DNA of 64,000 nucleotides from NCBI GenBank assembly GCA_006538405.1, contig BJKQ01000001.1, positions 1,922,001-1,986,000 on the forward strand. Reading direction: 5' to 3'. Under the pieces are notes generated by a model, which saw nothing but the letters and a program-made list of their open reading frames with translations, did not search any database and was not told the DNA's origin. The DNA comes from Hansfordia pulvinata. Taxonomy: Eukaryota > Ascomycota > Sordariomycetes > Xylariales. Below are positions 25,501 to 38,133 of this stretch, piece after piece. Each line of letters starts with the position of its first letter. Position 1 is the stretch's first letter. Position numbers and translations under genes: made by a program.

Positions 25501-27050
25501 CTGATGGACGGTATGCCGAGCATGGGGGGGGCGATACGACTCAAGTCCAAAGCGAACTGGCTGCAAGTCCGAGTCCACATCGAAGCCACCACCAGGGCCA
25601 GACTGCATCTGTCGTAACCTCGACTCCTGTCGACATTGAGCGAGTTGTCCTTGCGGCTCCACCGCACCAAGTCCTCGTAGAGGTCACTACTCATGACTCG
25701 GCGGTTCTCAAATATGGACCAGCGGTGCAGGACATCTCTCCATCCGTTGACGACTGCCAGGGGGTCGAACGCCATAACAGCGCCCGACACAGCCAGCGTG
25801 ATGCGAAAGGCCTCTCTGGGCATCAGCATGTAGTGTGTGGAGCCGTGTATAGAATCGATCTCGACCGGAAACTCGACATTCTTGGGGTAAAACAAGAAAG
25901 ATTCTACTCTCGAGCAAAATGCTGATGGCCCCGTTCCGTCGGCAGAGGAATCTCGGTCAGTCATGATGGAATAATGGCACATAGATAGGAAGAAAGGGGG
26001 GGTTGGCTCACGTCGAATGAGGAACTCAAGGAGGGGGCGGAGCAAGTAGGACGGCTTCAGGTCATAACCCCGCGACATGGCAGCCGCAAGGCGCTCATCC
26101 AATTTATCCACCTCGCCCGTTATCGTCAGCGACCTTTTCAGGCTGTCCAAGTCCGTGAGCATAGATCGGCCCTGATAGGCCTTTTGCATCATCTCCCTGA
26201 ACCGAACCACGGTGAGTCCATCTTGTACTGAGATCTCCTCAACGTCAGTCCAAGACATCTCATTGCGCACGCGGGTGGCGACGCGCATGAAGATATCGAT
26301 GGCTCGCCCGAGCTTCCTGGTCATGAGGCAGATGGGTTTGTGGCGAGGCCAGTCCGCCTTCTGGCAGGCCTTGCCACAGTAGCGAACGGGGGCCATGCTC
26401 GCCGTGCCCGCGAGGGACCGGCGGCAAGCTGAGCAGGCCTCCGTGGCGTGGAGCTGGCCGCAATCCGCGGCGCATGCCTGGGAGAGCAGGGTGGAGCAGT
26501 GCGGTGGCTCCTGGGGGCGCGGACGCAGGGAGTAGAGTGAGGAGGGGACCCAGGAATGGGCCTCCTCGTCCCGTGCGCCTCGCAGAACCCACTGGACTAT
26601 GCACAGCACTCGCGTCTTGCGGTCCGTCAAGTCCAGCGGGCGGGGCTGCCGCTTGAGTAGCTGGGCGAGCCCCTGGGCGAGATGATCGAGTCTATCTCCT
26701 CCGACTTCAGGGGCGTCGAGGGCAAGCTTGAGAAGGAACTCGAATTCGTCATGGATTGCGGACTCTGGAGGGGAAGGGGGCCGGGGCCTGTCTGGCAGCA
26801 CGGCGCCGAGCGCGGCGAACGTGGCGAATGATTGCTGTAGGGTTGTGATGAACTCAGTGAAGTGGTTGGTCAGATTCCTCACCACGCCCTGGGTGTCTGC
26901 TGAGTCCACGCCCTCGCAAGGGTCGAAGGGCTTCAGGAACAGGTCCTTGAGCATGCTTTTTCTCAGCTCCAAGCTGACATGACCATCGCTGCGGACATGA
27001 CCCGCGTTGGGGACATCGTCCGCTGAGTCTGCGCCACGGCCCGTAGACAT
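22550..27050 (-). CDS. Large MYND-type zinc-finger protein
   Basis: I recognise the domain but not a named orthologue. ATG at 27050. The MYND finger lies at about residues 206-241, with C-x2-C (206/209), YC-x3-C (225/229) and H-x3-C (237/241). A globular region follows to about residue 640, then a long low-complexity Lys/Glu/Pro/Gln-rich section with hexapeptide repeats of the form SPKPAE/HPKPAE. A charged C-terminal region ends the protein. Read unspliced, the frame stops at 22773 (1425 residues). A possible 43-nt intron at 22750-22792 (GTAACA...TTAAG) opens a Ser/Gly/Asp-rich tail to TGA at 22550-22552 (about 1485 residues). A further stop-free intron is likely at 25922-26011 or 25952-26011 (GTGAGC donor). 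MYND domains bind proline-rich partner motifs. Any role in transcription or signalling is inference. Confidence 0.8.
24345..24500. repeat. 18-bp coding minisatellite in the MYND gene
   Basis: Seven to eight imperfect copies of an 18-bp unit (on the + strand of the type GGCTTCGGGGACTCTGCT) encode the minus-strand hexapeptide repeats SPKPAE/HPKPAE. Units differ at the first codon (Ser or His) and at third positions. Repeat number is expected to vary between isolates. Confidence 0.85.
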
Positions 27051-29056
27051 GTCGGACTAGATCACTGTCATGTCCTAGTCAAAACACAAGTGGGTGGTGG
27101 TGTCAACGACAAGAAACGGTTTTGAAGAGAGATGGATGGTAGTGGAAGAGAGTGGCGGCCCGTCGGTGATCGCGAGGACTCGTGCCTTGTGACGGACGAG
27201 TCAGCAAGCTCCCTGGCAGACGTTGTGTGTTGATGGTGATGAGTCCGGGATGATGAAGCGATGAGAAACACCGAATCTGACTGTGGGTTGGTCGAAAGAG
27301 AGTCGGTAGGAACAGACAGGTCTCCTCCCCTCTAAGAAAAGAACAAGCTGCAGTGCGTGTCGAGGTGTCGAAGGGCTTTGCGTTCGGCTGACTGCGGTGG
27401 TCGGTCGCAGGCGAGAAGGAACTGGCACGGCCGACCTCGCTTGGAGAAAAACTGTACGGGTGCGTGTTCTTGTTGTGTGTGTTTGTGTGTGTGTGTGTGT
27501 CTGTGTGTGGGATATGTGGCAGGGGTTGAGCCTGCCCCGCCGGCAAAGCCAACATTCACTTTCACTCTGCACCAGCGCTCACAACACCAAGCAGCCCGAA
27601 AGACTGACAACGACAGGCACAGAGCACTGAATATGTGGTGGCTACCTCTTAACAGACCTCAAGGCAGTAGGTATGCTGAAGAAAGAAGCCCACATGGGCT
27701 CACAATCACCCAGGTGATGGCGCTGGGGGCAAAAGTAGAGGCTGCACCTGGTCGTGTCAGCAGATCATCCCGTGCCAGCGTCTATTCGTCTCAGTTTCCA
27801 GTACCTCAGGTAGGCTATCGAAGCCCATGGAAGCCCTACATCCCGTCTTGGCCCCAGGCAGCCGACGTGTTTCCCTCTCTCTACCCTTGACGAAAGACGG
27901 GCCGCGTAGAGGTTGTCCTTAGGGTCGACATGGCTCTGCCGACCCGTTGGGCACCAGACGCGAAGCTGCGGGCTGATGTGAATATCGGAGGAAGAAGCGG
28001 CGACTCGATGAGGCACAGGGTGCTGCAGGTAAGGCACGACTGGCAGGTTGTGTTATCGAGGTTGGCAAGCTACGCCCGGCCTCGTCTGGTGCAATGATCA
28101 AATGGCCCTTACCTTATGCCCTCCCATGCTTCCATGGCGCCCTGATTCTTTTTATCCGGCACCCACGCAGGAGGGAAAGCGGCAGGTTGCGTCCCGCCTG
28201 GCCGACGCTGCATCCGACGCGGGTGTAAGCTGGGTTGACTGACTGACTGACCGACTGGCTGACTGGCCGCCAGGATTCTGTTGTGGCTGAACTGATCCCG
28301 CCCGGGCCCGGATCCCGCCCCCGGCAACTTGCAGTCAGTCCATATCCATAATCGCCCGGCTTCCTCGCTTGATTGGCGCCCCGGGCAGGGTAGCCGGGGC
28401 GTGTGGCGGCGCTTAGCCTGAGTATTCACCCCGACCAACTGCCACGGGAGAGATTATCATAGTCGCAAAGGAACCCGGGACAGGGGGGCTTAAGGGGGGG
28501 GGGGGGGGGGAGAGGGGGGCATCATGAACGAGTAGTGCATTCAAGAGTCTCTAAGTACGTAAGGAGTGGGTGCAGCATTGACATAGGCCAAATGATTCCT
28601 ATACATCGGATCCTCCATCTACCACTGAAGCAATCATGCCGACTCCCAAGCGCCAATGCCTTGCGGCCTGTGAACCCTGAATACTCGGCCGGGGCGGTGG
28701 TTCCTCCAGATTTCAGACAGAAGCCTCCAAGGCCCTGTGAACTTCCCAAACCCGAACCCAAAACAAAGACTCCGCGCTGCGCCCACGCTTCCATCAAGAC
28801 GCTCGTCTGCGCCTGAGTTATAATAGTTGTAATAAAAGCACAATCCTCGCTCACCGAAATGGAAGTCATCTCCATGTGAAAATATCAAGACAGACCCAGC
28901 ATTACATGATACCAGAACCAGAACCAACTCTCGCTTCCCACACGTAGTTCATCCAGAAAACATTCATCCGACTCGAGGTGTGGCTCTCGGGCAATGACTC
29001 AAGCCGCCCCGTGCCCAGAAGAAACGTGCGTGCTGGCCGTCGCAAGGTAACGGTGT
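27051..29056. other. Spacer with microsatellite and poly-G tract
   Basis: Upstream DNA of the MYND gene and downstream DNA of Elongin A. It contains a (GT)n-type tract at about 27474-27509, a GACTGACTGACTGACC-type repeat near 28236-28265 and a run of 17 G at 28494-28510. No frame here has supporting motifs. Confidence 0.6.
28494..28510. repeat. Poly-G tract, 17 nt
   Basis: Uninterrupted run of 17 G in intergenic DNA. Similar G/C runs of 14-23 nt recur elsewhere in the window. Confidence 0.9.
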
Positions 29057-30432
29057 TCACCGTCTCAGCACCTTGGCTTTGGGCTTCATGAAAATGTCGG
29101 GTGTTTTGCGTTTGTGGCCCGCAGCCGGCTGGGAAGATGCCTCAGTCTTGCTTCTGGCCGGCGGCGACACGGGCTCCGTCGTTCTAGACCCACGCGAAGA
29201 CACAGCAGCCGATGACTTCTGCTTCGATGCTGGCTCGGCCTTGACTGGAGATGCAGCGGTCCTGGACGATTTCGACGCGTTGGCCCCGGGCCGGTTGGAC
29301 AACAGCCCTCCGCGCTTGCGGTGCCCCGAGGCAGATGACGACGGCTTGGAAGGCTTCTCGTCTTCGCTGAACAGCCTCTCGAGATCTTCCTCGGTCAAGC
29401 CTGTGCCGACAGGGCTGGAGTCGGCGCCGTCCGAGTCGTCTGCCGCGCCATCAAGCCCTTCTTCGTCCTCGAGATCCGCATCGTACAAAATGGTGTGATA
29501 ACTCTTGGTCCCCGCTTTCGTGAAGGATCGGAGACGGTCCTCGCGCGCCTCGAGCGCCGGGTCCCTTCTGCGACCCGGTGCCATGGGGCGTACCGCGGTG
29601 GCCGTGGTCGGGGGCTTGATTCGTGGCTGCGACTTTTTGCGATGGTCGTCAATCATGCCCTGCGGCGCGCGCATGATTTGGCCCTGGCGAACGGGTAGTG
29701 CGCCGGTGGGAGTGGCGAGCCGATTGCGGGCTGTGATGGCTTGAGCCTCCCGCTTCGCCTTGTTGAGGATGCTCTTGGCCGTGGTGGTTTTCGTCTTGGT
29801 GCCTCCAGAGAACCGCAGGTCGCTGTTGTCGTTGAAGCGGCCGGGGCCTCGGACTCTTGTACGGGAGCCCTGCCATCGCGTGGAGGGGGGGCCATGCGCG
29901 TGCGATCGAAGGAGACGATGCTGCTGGTTTTGCCTTGCTTGGATCTGTCGATGCCCGCCAGGTCGTTCTTGAGTTTCGCGGTGGCGGCGGCCTTCTCCTC
30001 GGCGTCGTAGCGCTCGTAGCGAGCGTAGATCTTGTGCCATGAGCCCGGGTGCTCCGGCTGAAAGTTGTGCTTGATGTGCAGGCCGCGGAAACGCTTCTCT
30101 ATGAGGCGGAGCCAACATTCCGCGTCGTCGCCCAGAATGTGAGGTGAGTTGAGCTCGAGCTGGCGCAGTTGGCGAGGGTCGTCAACGCGCATCAAGACGC
30201 TGCGGATCGCCAGGTAGGGTGCTTGGCCGATATCCCATATTTCTGCGAGGAGCCTCTTTAGCAGTTGCTCGCCTGAGCAGCTTTGCGCCGCTTCGCACGG
30301 GGGGGCCGGCAGGGTCTCTGGGGGCCCAACCCTGACCTGAGAGGAGAAGGCGGAAAGAAGGGCGGAAGGTAGCGTACCTTGGACGTGCTTGACGCATACT
30401 TTGGTGCTCAGTGCGAGGAGGGATGGAACCAT
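29057..30432 (-). CDS. Elongin A (RNA polymerase II elongation factor / E3 adaptor), one frame break
   Basis: Elongin A homologue. In yeast Ela1 acts with Elc1 and Cul3 to ubiquitinate stalled RNA polymerase II. ATG at 30432 gives MVPSLLALSTKVCVKHVQ. A 135-nt stop-free intron at 30243-30377 (GTACGC...CGCAG) is removed to give HVQ-EIWDIGQAPY, the conserved opening of the family. The Elongin A core continues with LRQLELNSPHILGDDAECW and WHKIYARYE. The frame then breaks after RMAPP at a 7-C run (minus strand, 29885-29891). One more C would restore a frame into a basic segment (SILNKAKREAQ) and a Ser/Lys-rich tail ending at TGA 29057-29059, for about 413 residues in all. The intron is supported by family alignment only, because the unspliced frame is also open. 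Confidence 0.88.
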
Positions 30433-32284
30433 TGTCGCTGTGGGAGCACACCCAGGCACAGCTGTGTAGGTCGGAGGTTTTGCGTGTGAGGAGGGGGCGT
30501 CAGATCGCTTGTATGGATTTGAAGCAGGGGCTTGGGCATCCCCAAGTTGATGCTGGCGTATTGGGCGAGGGAGTCGTTTGTGCCGTGGGCACAGAGGTGA
30601 TGGCGGAGGGTTCGGAAGGGGGCGTTTTCGATGAGGCGAAGAGGAAAGACGGAGCGAGCGTGGAAGGCAACATGAAGCAGCCCGGTCGATTGCCCACGGG
30701 ACAGGGCTGCTCTGCCTTTTGTGTCTCGGTTGAGCTGCACGGCGAGGGGATGGGCATGGGCGCCGCGTGACTACCGTATGCGAGATTGGCGTCGGACTTG
30801 CAGCGTTACAAGTCGAGGGCCAACGTTCAGGTTAAATAGGGCATTCCGGCGACGGCGGCGGCGGGTCCGGATCGGGGGTCCATCCACGGCAGGCTCCAGT
30901 GCGAGTGGTGGCTACATCGAAAGAGACTGTGGCCGTGTACTTTGCGGTATAGATGGCTACGGAGGAAGACACAGACCGAAGTACTGGGACCCGCACCGAC
31001 GGGCCCGAACTGATGAGGGGAGGACCCGTGGCCGGCAGCCAGGCGTGCTAGGGCCTGTTCCCTCCAGGTGCACTAGAGTAATCTAGGTGCCTAGCAGTCT
31101 ACAGCCCCATTTGAAGGGCCGCTCGCAGGAGGTCTTCCAGGGCATCAGGTCTCCGGGAGAGGCACCGGAGGGCAGACCCGAGCCTCCACTACCTAAGCAA
31201 GCCTCTCTTGTGGCTAGCGCTGGACGGCTGGACCTGGGCGTCTGCACGGCTTTCCGCTTCCCCAGATTCCGTGGCGGCGAAGAGAGGGCGCCGCTGCAGC
31301 ATTGACGATTCGATTGCTTCTTGAAAGCGCATGCGTCGGTCAGAGGCTCTATTCGTACGTTTCTGAGCAGGAATTCTTTTTCGTTGCGTTGCCCATGGCC
31401 GATTAGAGATTGAATCAGGCATATGAACTTATACCGCCTACAGAGCGCAGTGCCTCCCTCACTGGACGTAACCTTCAAGGTTACGTCGTAGCAGCCTCTC
31501 CTGAAAGCGTCGATCTCTTTTTCAAGTAACAACGGCAAATAAGAAGAAAAGGGAGAGAGGGAGAATATCAGTGCTTCGGTTGTATGAAGCACTCACGGCG
31601 ATACTGCATTCTAATATTCATGATGGGTGGTCGTCGTGTGCTGGGGAACAGCGTGGCGGGAGGCATCGACTGGTATCCGGTGTAGGTCCATCCAATGTAC
31701 CTTATTTCGAATGACAGAGGCTACCTAATGTGGCCGTACCTACTCTAGGTACCTACTCGTCCCTATACCTCTTCGATCAGGGCATGTGCTGCATGTTCTG
31801 CGACGCTACCTACCTGTCGGGTACATCCGAATCCTGGGCAGGAAAATGATGGAAGAGCCGTGCCCAGCGGAGCCGCCCAACAGGTTTCGCCGGCAGCCTT
31901 GCTTAACGCCTTGCTTCGATTCTCGTCGCCGTCGCGCCGGTCCGCCTCCTGCTGTCATCTTTGATTTCAACCCATCGTTCACTTTACCAGAGCTGCTGCT
32001 ATCCACGCACACCTCGACCGCACCTCCGGCCTGCCTGTCTGCCTGCCTGCCCGCCCGCCCACTGTCGCTCGTTTGCTGACCTCCTGACTCATCGCTGCGA
32101 CTCCGAAGCCGTCCCAGCCAGTCTCGCCGGGTGCTTCCCAGCGTGCAGTGTCTCCCTAGTGCACCTGACGGATCGTACCAGTAAGGTACGTGTACCCACT
32201 GACTGAAGGTGACCGACCCCGTCGCGTCCTCGCTCTCTGCCGGCTCTCCCTCTGAGTCTGCTGGCCCCGCGCGTAACCCGGTAG

Positions 32285-32335
<51 letters not shown>

Positions 32336-32598
32336 ACTTTTACTGCATTCTCGCTGCCCCCCCAATAGCGTGCCCAGTCCCTGTCGAGGTGGTAAAAATA
32401 AAACAAAGCGGGCAGCAGATTGAGTAAAGTGGCAGGCGCCTGTACAAAAAAATATCCCTCTAATTCAGGCAAAAGACAGGGCGCAAAAAAAAAAAAAGAA
32501 AAAAAAAGACCACTTGACCCGACTGCCCGCCCAGCGCAGCCCAATAATCTGAAGTTGCAACCCCTCCGACGCCGCCCCCGGCGCACCGCGCATTTTAC
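30433..32598. promoter_or_regulatory. Divergent upstream region of Elongin A and HTS1
   Basis: About 2.2 kb between divergent start codons. It includes TACCTACTC/GTACC-type motifs near 31735-31760, a C/T-rich stretch at 31990-32070, a (CTG)16 repeat at 32286-32333 and A-rich tracts at about 32486-32508. The HTS1 leader probably begins in the right half. No further gene was found. Frames at 31083-31592 lack family motifs. Confidence 0.5.
32286..32333. repeat. (CTG)16 trinucleotide repeat
   Basis: Sixteen uninterrupted CTG units (CAG on the minus strand) lie about 265 bases upstream of the first HTS1 start codon, probably in its promoter or 5' leader. No supported reading frame crosses it. Confidence 0.95.
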
Positions 32599-34655
32599 AT
32601 GCCTCCCTCACCGCGCCCACGCACACCCCGCCTGCCCCTGCGCCTGCCCCTCCACCCACCGTCACTGCAGCCACCACCACCACCACTGCGTCGCCGCCCG
32701 TGCCTTTCTTCGTCGCCTCTGCCATTGCTGCCCCGCCCGCATTCACCACGACTCTCTCAACTCGCCGCCTGCCTCTCTCTTCCGGCTCTCACCACCAGCC
32801 CCGCCTCGGCCGCCGCCTTCTTCCACTCCGCCTCTCTCTGCCGGCGCCGCTCTGCCCCGCGGCCTGACCTGCCGTCGCCGCTCCCCCCTTACCTCGACGC
32901 CGACTCCTCCGTCGACACCCCGCCCCCCACCATGGCTCCCAAGGCTCCCAAGTTCGAGCTCAAGACCCCCAAGGGCACCAAGGACTGGGAGGGCAAGGAC
33001 ATGGTCATCCGCGACAAGATCTTCTCCACCATCACCGAAGTCTTCAAGCGCCACGGCGGCGTCACCATCGACACCCCCGTCTTCGAGCTCAAGGAAATCC
33101 TCTCCGGCAAGTATGGCGAGGACAGCAAGCTGATCTACGATCTCGCCGACCAGGGCGGCGAGGCCACCTCCCTGCGCTACGACCTCACCGTCCCCTTCGC
33201 CCGCTGGCTCGCCATGAACCGCCAGGTCCAGTCCATCAAGCGCTACCACATCGCAAAGGTCTACCGCCGCGACCAGCCCGCCATGACCAAGGGCCGCATG
33301 CGCGAGTTCTACCAGTGCGACTTTGACATTGCCGGCGCCTACGACCCCATGCTGCCCGACGCCGAGGTCATCCGCATCATCACCGAGATCTTCGACGCCC
33401 TCGGCTGGAACGGCACTTACACCGTCAAGCTCAACCACCGCAAGATCCTCGACGGCATCTTCCAGGTCTGCGGCGTTCCCGAGGACAAGATCCGCACCAT
33501 TTCCTCCGCCGTCGACAAGCTCGACAAGTCGCCGTGGGACGACGTCCGCAAAGAGATGGTCGACGAGAAAGGCCTCGACCCCGCCGTCGCCGACCAGATC
33601 GGCCAGTGGGTCGTCCTCAAGGGAGGCAGGGACCTGCTCCAGAAGCTGAGGGCCGACGAGAAGCTGTCTGCCAACGAGTCTATGAAGCAGGGCATGGACG
33701 ACCTCGAGAGCATGTTCGACTACCTCGAGGCTTTTGACTCCATGAGCGTCGTTTCCTTTGACCTGAGTCTGGCCCGTGGCCTCGACTATTACACCGGTGT
33801 CATCTACGAGGTCGTCACCGAGGGCTCTGCCCCGTCCACTGCTTCAGCAACTCAGGATGGGGCGCCCGTGGCCAAGAAGAAGCCCGTCAAGTCTTCGACT
33901 GACCCTGACGAGGATCGCTCTGCTGACCCCTCCGTCGGCGTCGGCAGTGTGGCCGCCGGCGGTCGTTACGACAACCTGGTCGGCATGTTTTCCGGAAAGC
34001 AGCAGATTCCATGTGTGGGCATATCCTTTGGTGTGGACCGCATCTTCTCCATCACCAAGGCCCGTATGGCCGCCGACAAGAGCGCTGAGCAGGTCCGGAG
34101 CAACGAGGTCGATGTCTATGTCATGGCCTTTGGTGGTAAGGGCTTCACTGGCCTGCTGAAGGAGCGCATGTCTGTCTGTTCGACTTTGTGGGAAGCCGGT
34201 ATCAAGGTTCGTGCTACCTCTGCCCCGCTCCCCATGTCAATCTGAACGTCAACTAACTTGGGACGTGCCAGGCCGAGTTTTCGTACAAGGTCAAGCCGAA
34301 ACTGCCTAATCAGTTCAAGGCTGCCGAGACTGGCGGCGTGCCGTTTGCCGTTGTGCTTGGCGAGGAGGAACTTGGGCAGGGCAAGGTGAAGATCAAGGAG
34401 ATGGGGCTGCGCGACGGCCACCCCGAGAAGGAGGGCGTGCTGGTTAACCTGGGCGACATTGTCAGCGAGGTGAAGCACCGCCTGCAACGGAAAGCCGAGT
34501 TGGAGGACCTGACGCGTCAGGCCGAGGGCCTCAAGGTCGTCCGGGGCATCAAGGGCGAGGAGAAAGCGACGGCGCCCGAGCCCGCTGCGCCAGCGCCCGC
34601 GACCGGCGACGGCCCCGCGCCAGAATCGGAGCCCACGCCGGCGGCGGCCCCCTGA
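32599..34655 (+). CDS. Histidyl-tRNA synthetase (cytosolic and mitochondrial)
   Basis: Class II synthetase that charges tRNA-His. One intron at 34207-34271 (GTTCGT, ACTAACTT branch, CCAG), stop TGA at 34653-34655. Visible signatures are the motif 2 region [20 protein letters not shown], the histidine-specific [10 protein letters not shown] and AAGGRYDNL, motif 3 [12 protein letters not shown] and a C-terminal anticodon-binding domain. It ends in an Ala/Pro/Glu-rich tail. There are two in-frame starts. ATG 32932 (CACCATGG context) gives the 552-residue cytosolic form beginning [22 protein letters not shown] 32599 adds 111 residues rich in Arg, Pro, Ser and Leu with no acidic residue for most of its length, as expected of a mitochondrial targeting peptide. 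Yeast HTS1 makes both enzymes from one gene in this way. No frame break was found. Confidence 0.96.
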
Positions 34656-35578
34656 GCGAGTTGCTCCAGGAACAAGATGAGATGATAAAAGAAGCGAGGT
34701 CAACCTCGGCGTGGTGGCACTCGGCATTTGTTCCCGAGTGTTGATCTGACATGTCCTTATCCACACATGTCTTAGATTGTGGGGGGGGACCAGTGGCAAG
34801 GCGTCGGGTTTGTTTTAGAAAAAAAGAGGACACTGTGATAGACAAATCTCAAAACAATGCATACTACTCATACATACACAACATCGAGCCCACATGCATG
34901 CAGATCTCGTGACCTGCCGCCGCTTTTCCCCCCTCATTTCTGCCCTGCCACTTTCCCCGCCCTATCAAGAGCTCGTACATGTGCATGTCTTTGATCTCGT
35001 GCCGGTCCGGCCCCCTCCCCTCCCTTTCATCGTCTTCTTCAACCTCTCCCGCCCCTCCCCCCCCCTCCGCCTTCGCGCATGCGGCCCCAAGCATCGTCAG
35101 GCCTACCGTACCTAGCTGCATATTTGACGTTGCAACGCGGGCGAGGAGCCTCCACCCCTTCTGCCACAAGAAGACGGCGACAGGCGGCGGGCGCCACCAT
35201 CCCGCTCTACCTTTTCCCTGCGCCCCTCACCGGCCTGCAGGGGAAGAGGGGGGACTAGAGAGAAAGTGTAAAAGCATGAGAAAAGAGAGGAGATTGTATT
35301 GAGTTGCGAGATGTTTCTTGTGTTGACCATCCAGTACTTTGGGCTACTTACACTCACCCTGCCTCTTGGCCTTTGGAGACTGTGTCATTTGTCTAAGATG
35401 ACTCCCATTTCCGTATGGAGCATCGCGGTCTTGGAGAGAGAGAGAGAGAGAGAGATAGAGAGTCTGAGAAGTCACTTTCCCCCCCCTCTTTCTCCCCGTC
35501 TTCATCCCTGCGCGCACTTTAGACATACGGGGGGAAGAGCCGTTCGCACGAGACAAGATATGCACCCCAGCCCAGTTG

Positions 35579-35601
35579 CCCCCCCCCCCCCCCCCCCCCC
35601 C
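35579..35601. repeat. Poly-C tract, 23 nt
   Basis: Uninterrupted run of 23 C between (GA)n and (TC)n microsatellites, in intergenic DNA. Confidence 0.9.
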
Positions 35602-38073
35602 TGGCCACGGATGAGGGGCCGTCTGAATATCCCCGGAAGACGCCGGAGCGCCCTCGCCCAGAGGCCGGTAGACTGCTGCTGCATGTGTCTGGGAGTGATG
35701 GCGAGACGGCCTCGGGGCAGCTAGGGGTCTGATGCCGGGTGAACCTGCTCCCAATGTCATTAGGGTGCAGCCAGCACGAAATCACATACTCTGTGCCGTA
35801 CGGGGGCGAGGAGAAGAGGATTTCCAGTGAGAGCTCTCTCTCTCTCTCTCTCTCTATCGTCTCTCGTCTCTCTTTAACTTGTCTCGCATGCAAGCAGGCG
35901 CCACGCGCGACACAGCACGCTTCTTCTCGTATACCATCTCATACCATACCATACCATATCAAACAAGTGAATAGAGCCCACAGCCGAAGAGCAACCCTGG
36001 CCGGCAGTGCGTGCACGTGGAGTACGGATATGCCAGGGCAAAAGCGACAGTGGCATTGACACCCCGGCCTTGGCTTCAGGGCCCCCCTTCCCTCCCCCCC
36101 CCCCCCCAAATCTACGAGTAAACTCACGTGGGTTTCGATGCTGCTTTTGAGCACGCAGACCAGGTTTCACTCTGAGATGGAGAGGAAGAACGAGACAGAG
36201 GCTACAGAAATAGCAGGGTAGCACGCGATGTGCTCTCTCTTCTCGGCCGAGCCCAATTACCTACCACCTGGCCCCATTTGCTTTTTACATGGATCTCTGG
36301 CAGGGGGTGCGGGGAAAGAAGAGGTTCGGCAGTTTGGATTACGAGGGGGAAACGACAGAGTGTGTAAGAATCATATATTTGTGTGGTCTTTTTTCGTCAG
36401 ATACTTTTACGGGGCATATGCGCGCCCGCAAAGACCCTTGCTCACGCGGATACACCTTGGGTATAGCTTGGGTATAGCCAACCCCCTTCCCCCCTCCCAT
36501 TCTTGCCTGCTCCGACCCCCGGCTTCAATAGCTCCCTCTTCTCCCCGGCTGTGGCCCCGCCCCTCTCCATCTATCCCCCCTCTCCAGGGCCGAAAGAAGC
36601 TCGCTTTGGCTGCGAACGATGCGAATGCAGTCGCATCGCATCGTGAACTTGCAGATCCCCGCCCGAGCTAGGCGGTTGCTCACTCGAAAAGGGGCGACCC
36701 CTGCCACTTCGAGAACGGCAATTCGCAAGAAAGCGACACAGCTCAAAGCAACCAAGGTGTTCTGGACTCGAGGGCATAGACGGGAGGGCCTGCTGGTTCT
36801 GTTCCGGGGGGGGGTCGAAATTGACAAGCCACTTGTCAAAGTGAATGCCTACCTCTCCACTTGGCTACAATGATGTTCTGGGTGCGCGCCTGTATTCGAG
36901 GGCACCCGCAGCCATGACCGGTAGGCGACCGTCACAAAGTGGCCCTGAGGGGGAAACCAAATAGAAGGCAGTGCGCAACCTTGCGTCTGACCTCTGGGGG
37001 GCGCACAGTCCCGGGGTTCTCTGACCTGTCAGAGCCAGTCGCGCGGATCGTCCGTCCTGTGTACTTGTACGGCATGATTCTCGTGATTTCGTCTCTCTGT
37101 TGGAGAGTCGCACGGCCAGGGTTGGGAGAGCGGACGCCAGGGCTGCCTCGTCGCCGAGACATGGCCCCCTTCGCTCGTGTTGACGAGGACGCCCCGTGGG
37201 TACTCGACATACAAGTAGGGCACCAGAGACGCGCATGTGTTAGTGAATCACGCCCGCAGCTGACGAGTCGCGATCATGGGCGGGATGGGCCGGTTGCTCG
37301 TGTGCAATTCCATGTTATGCGTTGCAGCCAGGCGATGCGATGTGCATGCGGTAAGAGCCGGGGGGAGGGAAGGGAAAGATCCGAGCCGTGGCAAGAACAA
37401 AAAAAAAAGACAGGCGGCACGAGATTGAGCCCAATATCGGAATTCAGGCAAATCCGGGCCCTGCATGAAGAGGGTTCCATCGTCCATCCACGTCCATCCG
37501 TGTCCGCGCCCGAGAGTGTCGGTACAGCTGCGAGCCATGGCGAGAGCAAGCACCGCGGAGGCGGCCGGCACCATGTCTATAGTATGGCCATCCTATGACC
37601 CGCCACCACCAGGACGAGGAGGGGAGGGCAGAGAGTTGCCAGATCGCCCGTCCCTGCATTGTGCCTGCGTCGGGAGACCCCGCCCGCAGCCAGCCAGGCC
37701 AGCCAGGCCAGCCAGTCAGGCCAGCCAGCCAGGGACGCCGGGTTTTGCATGGGAGGCAGGCAGGCAGGTTCGCGCCGTAGCGCCCAACCTGCTCGGACGA
37801 AAGAATCCGTCTGAAGTGAGGAAGCACGGCGCGGGTCGCCGTCAGTGCGCAGCATGAGCACCGACTGGCCCCGGCTGCTCGTACTCGCACCTGCGAGAGG
37901 TATTTGCAAATGGAGGCGACCCTGTCGTTTCCGTCGGCGAGGATCGGAGCAAGCGTTGGCGAGCAGGTAGGACGGCGAACAAGGTGCGGGAGATCAGGAA
38001 GCCGGCACAACGCGAAGACAGGCACAACGGGCCTCAGGCCGGGACGAGTAGAATCTCGACTGGCGAATCTGAT

Positions 38074-38133
38074 CTGGAGCTGGAGCTGGAGCTGGAGCTG
38101 GAGCTGGAACTGGAGCTGGAGCTGGAGCTGGAG
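38074..38133. repeat. CTGGAG hexanucleotide array, 10 units
   Basis: Ten tandem CTGGAG units with one variant (CTGGAA). The array is open in several frames and would give an alternating Leu-Glu peptide, but no supported gene surrounds it. Confidence 0.92.
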
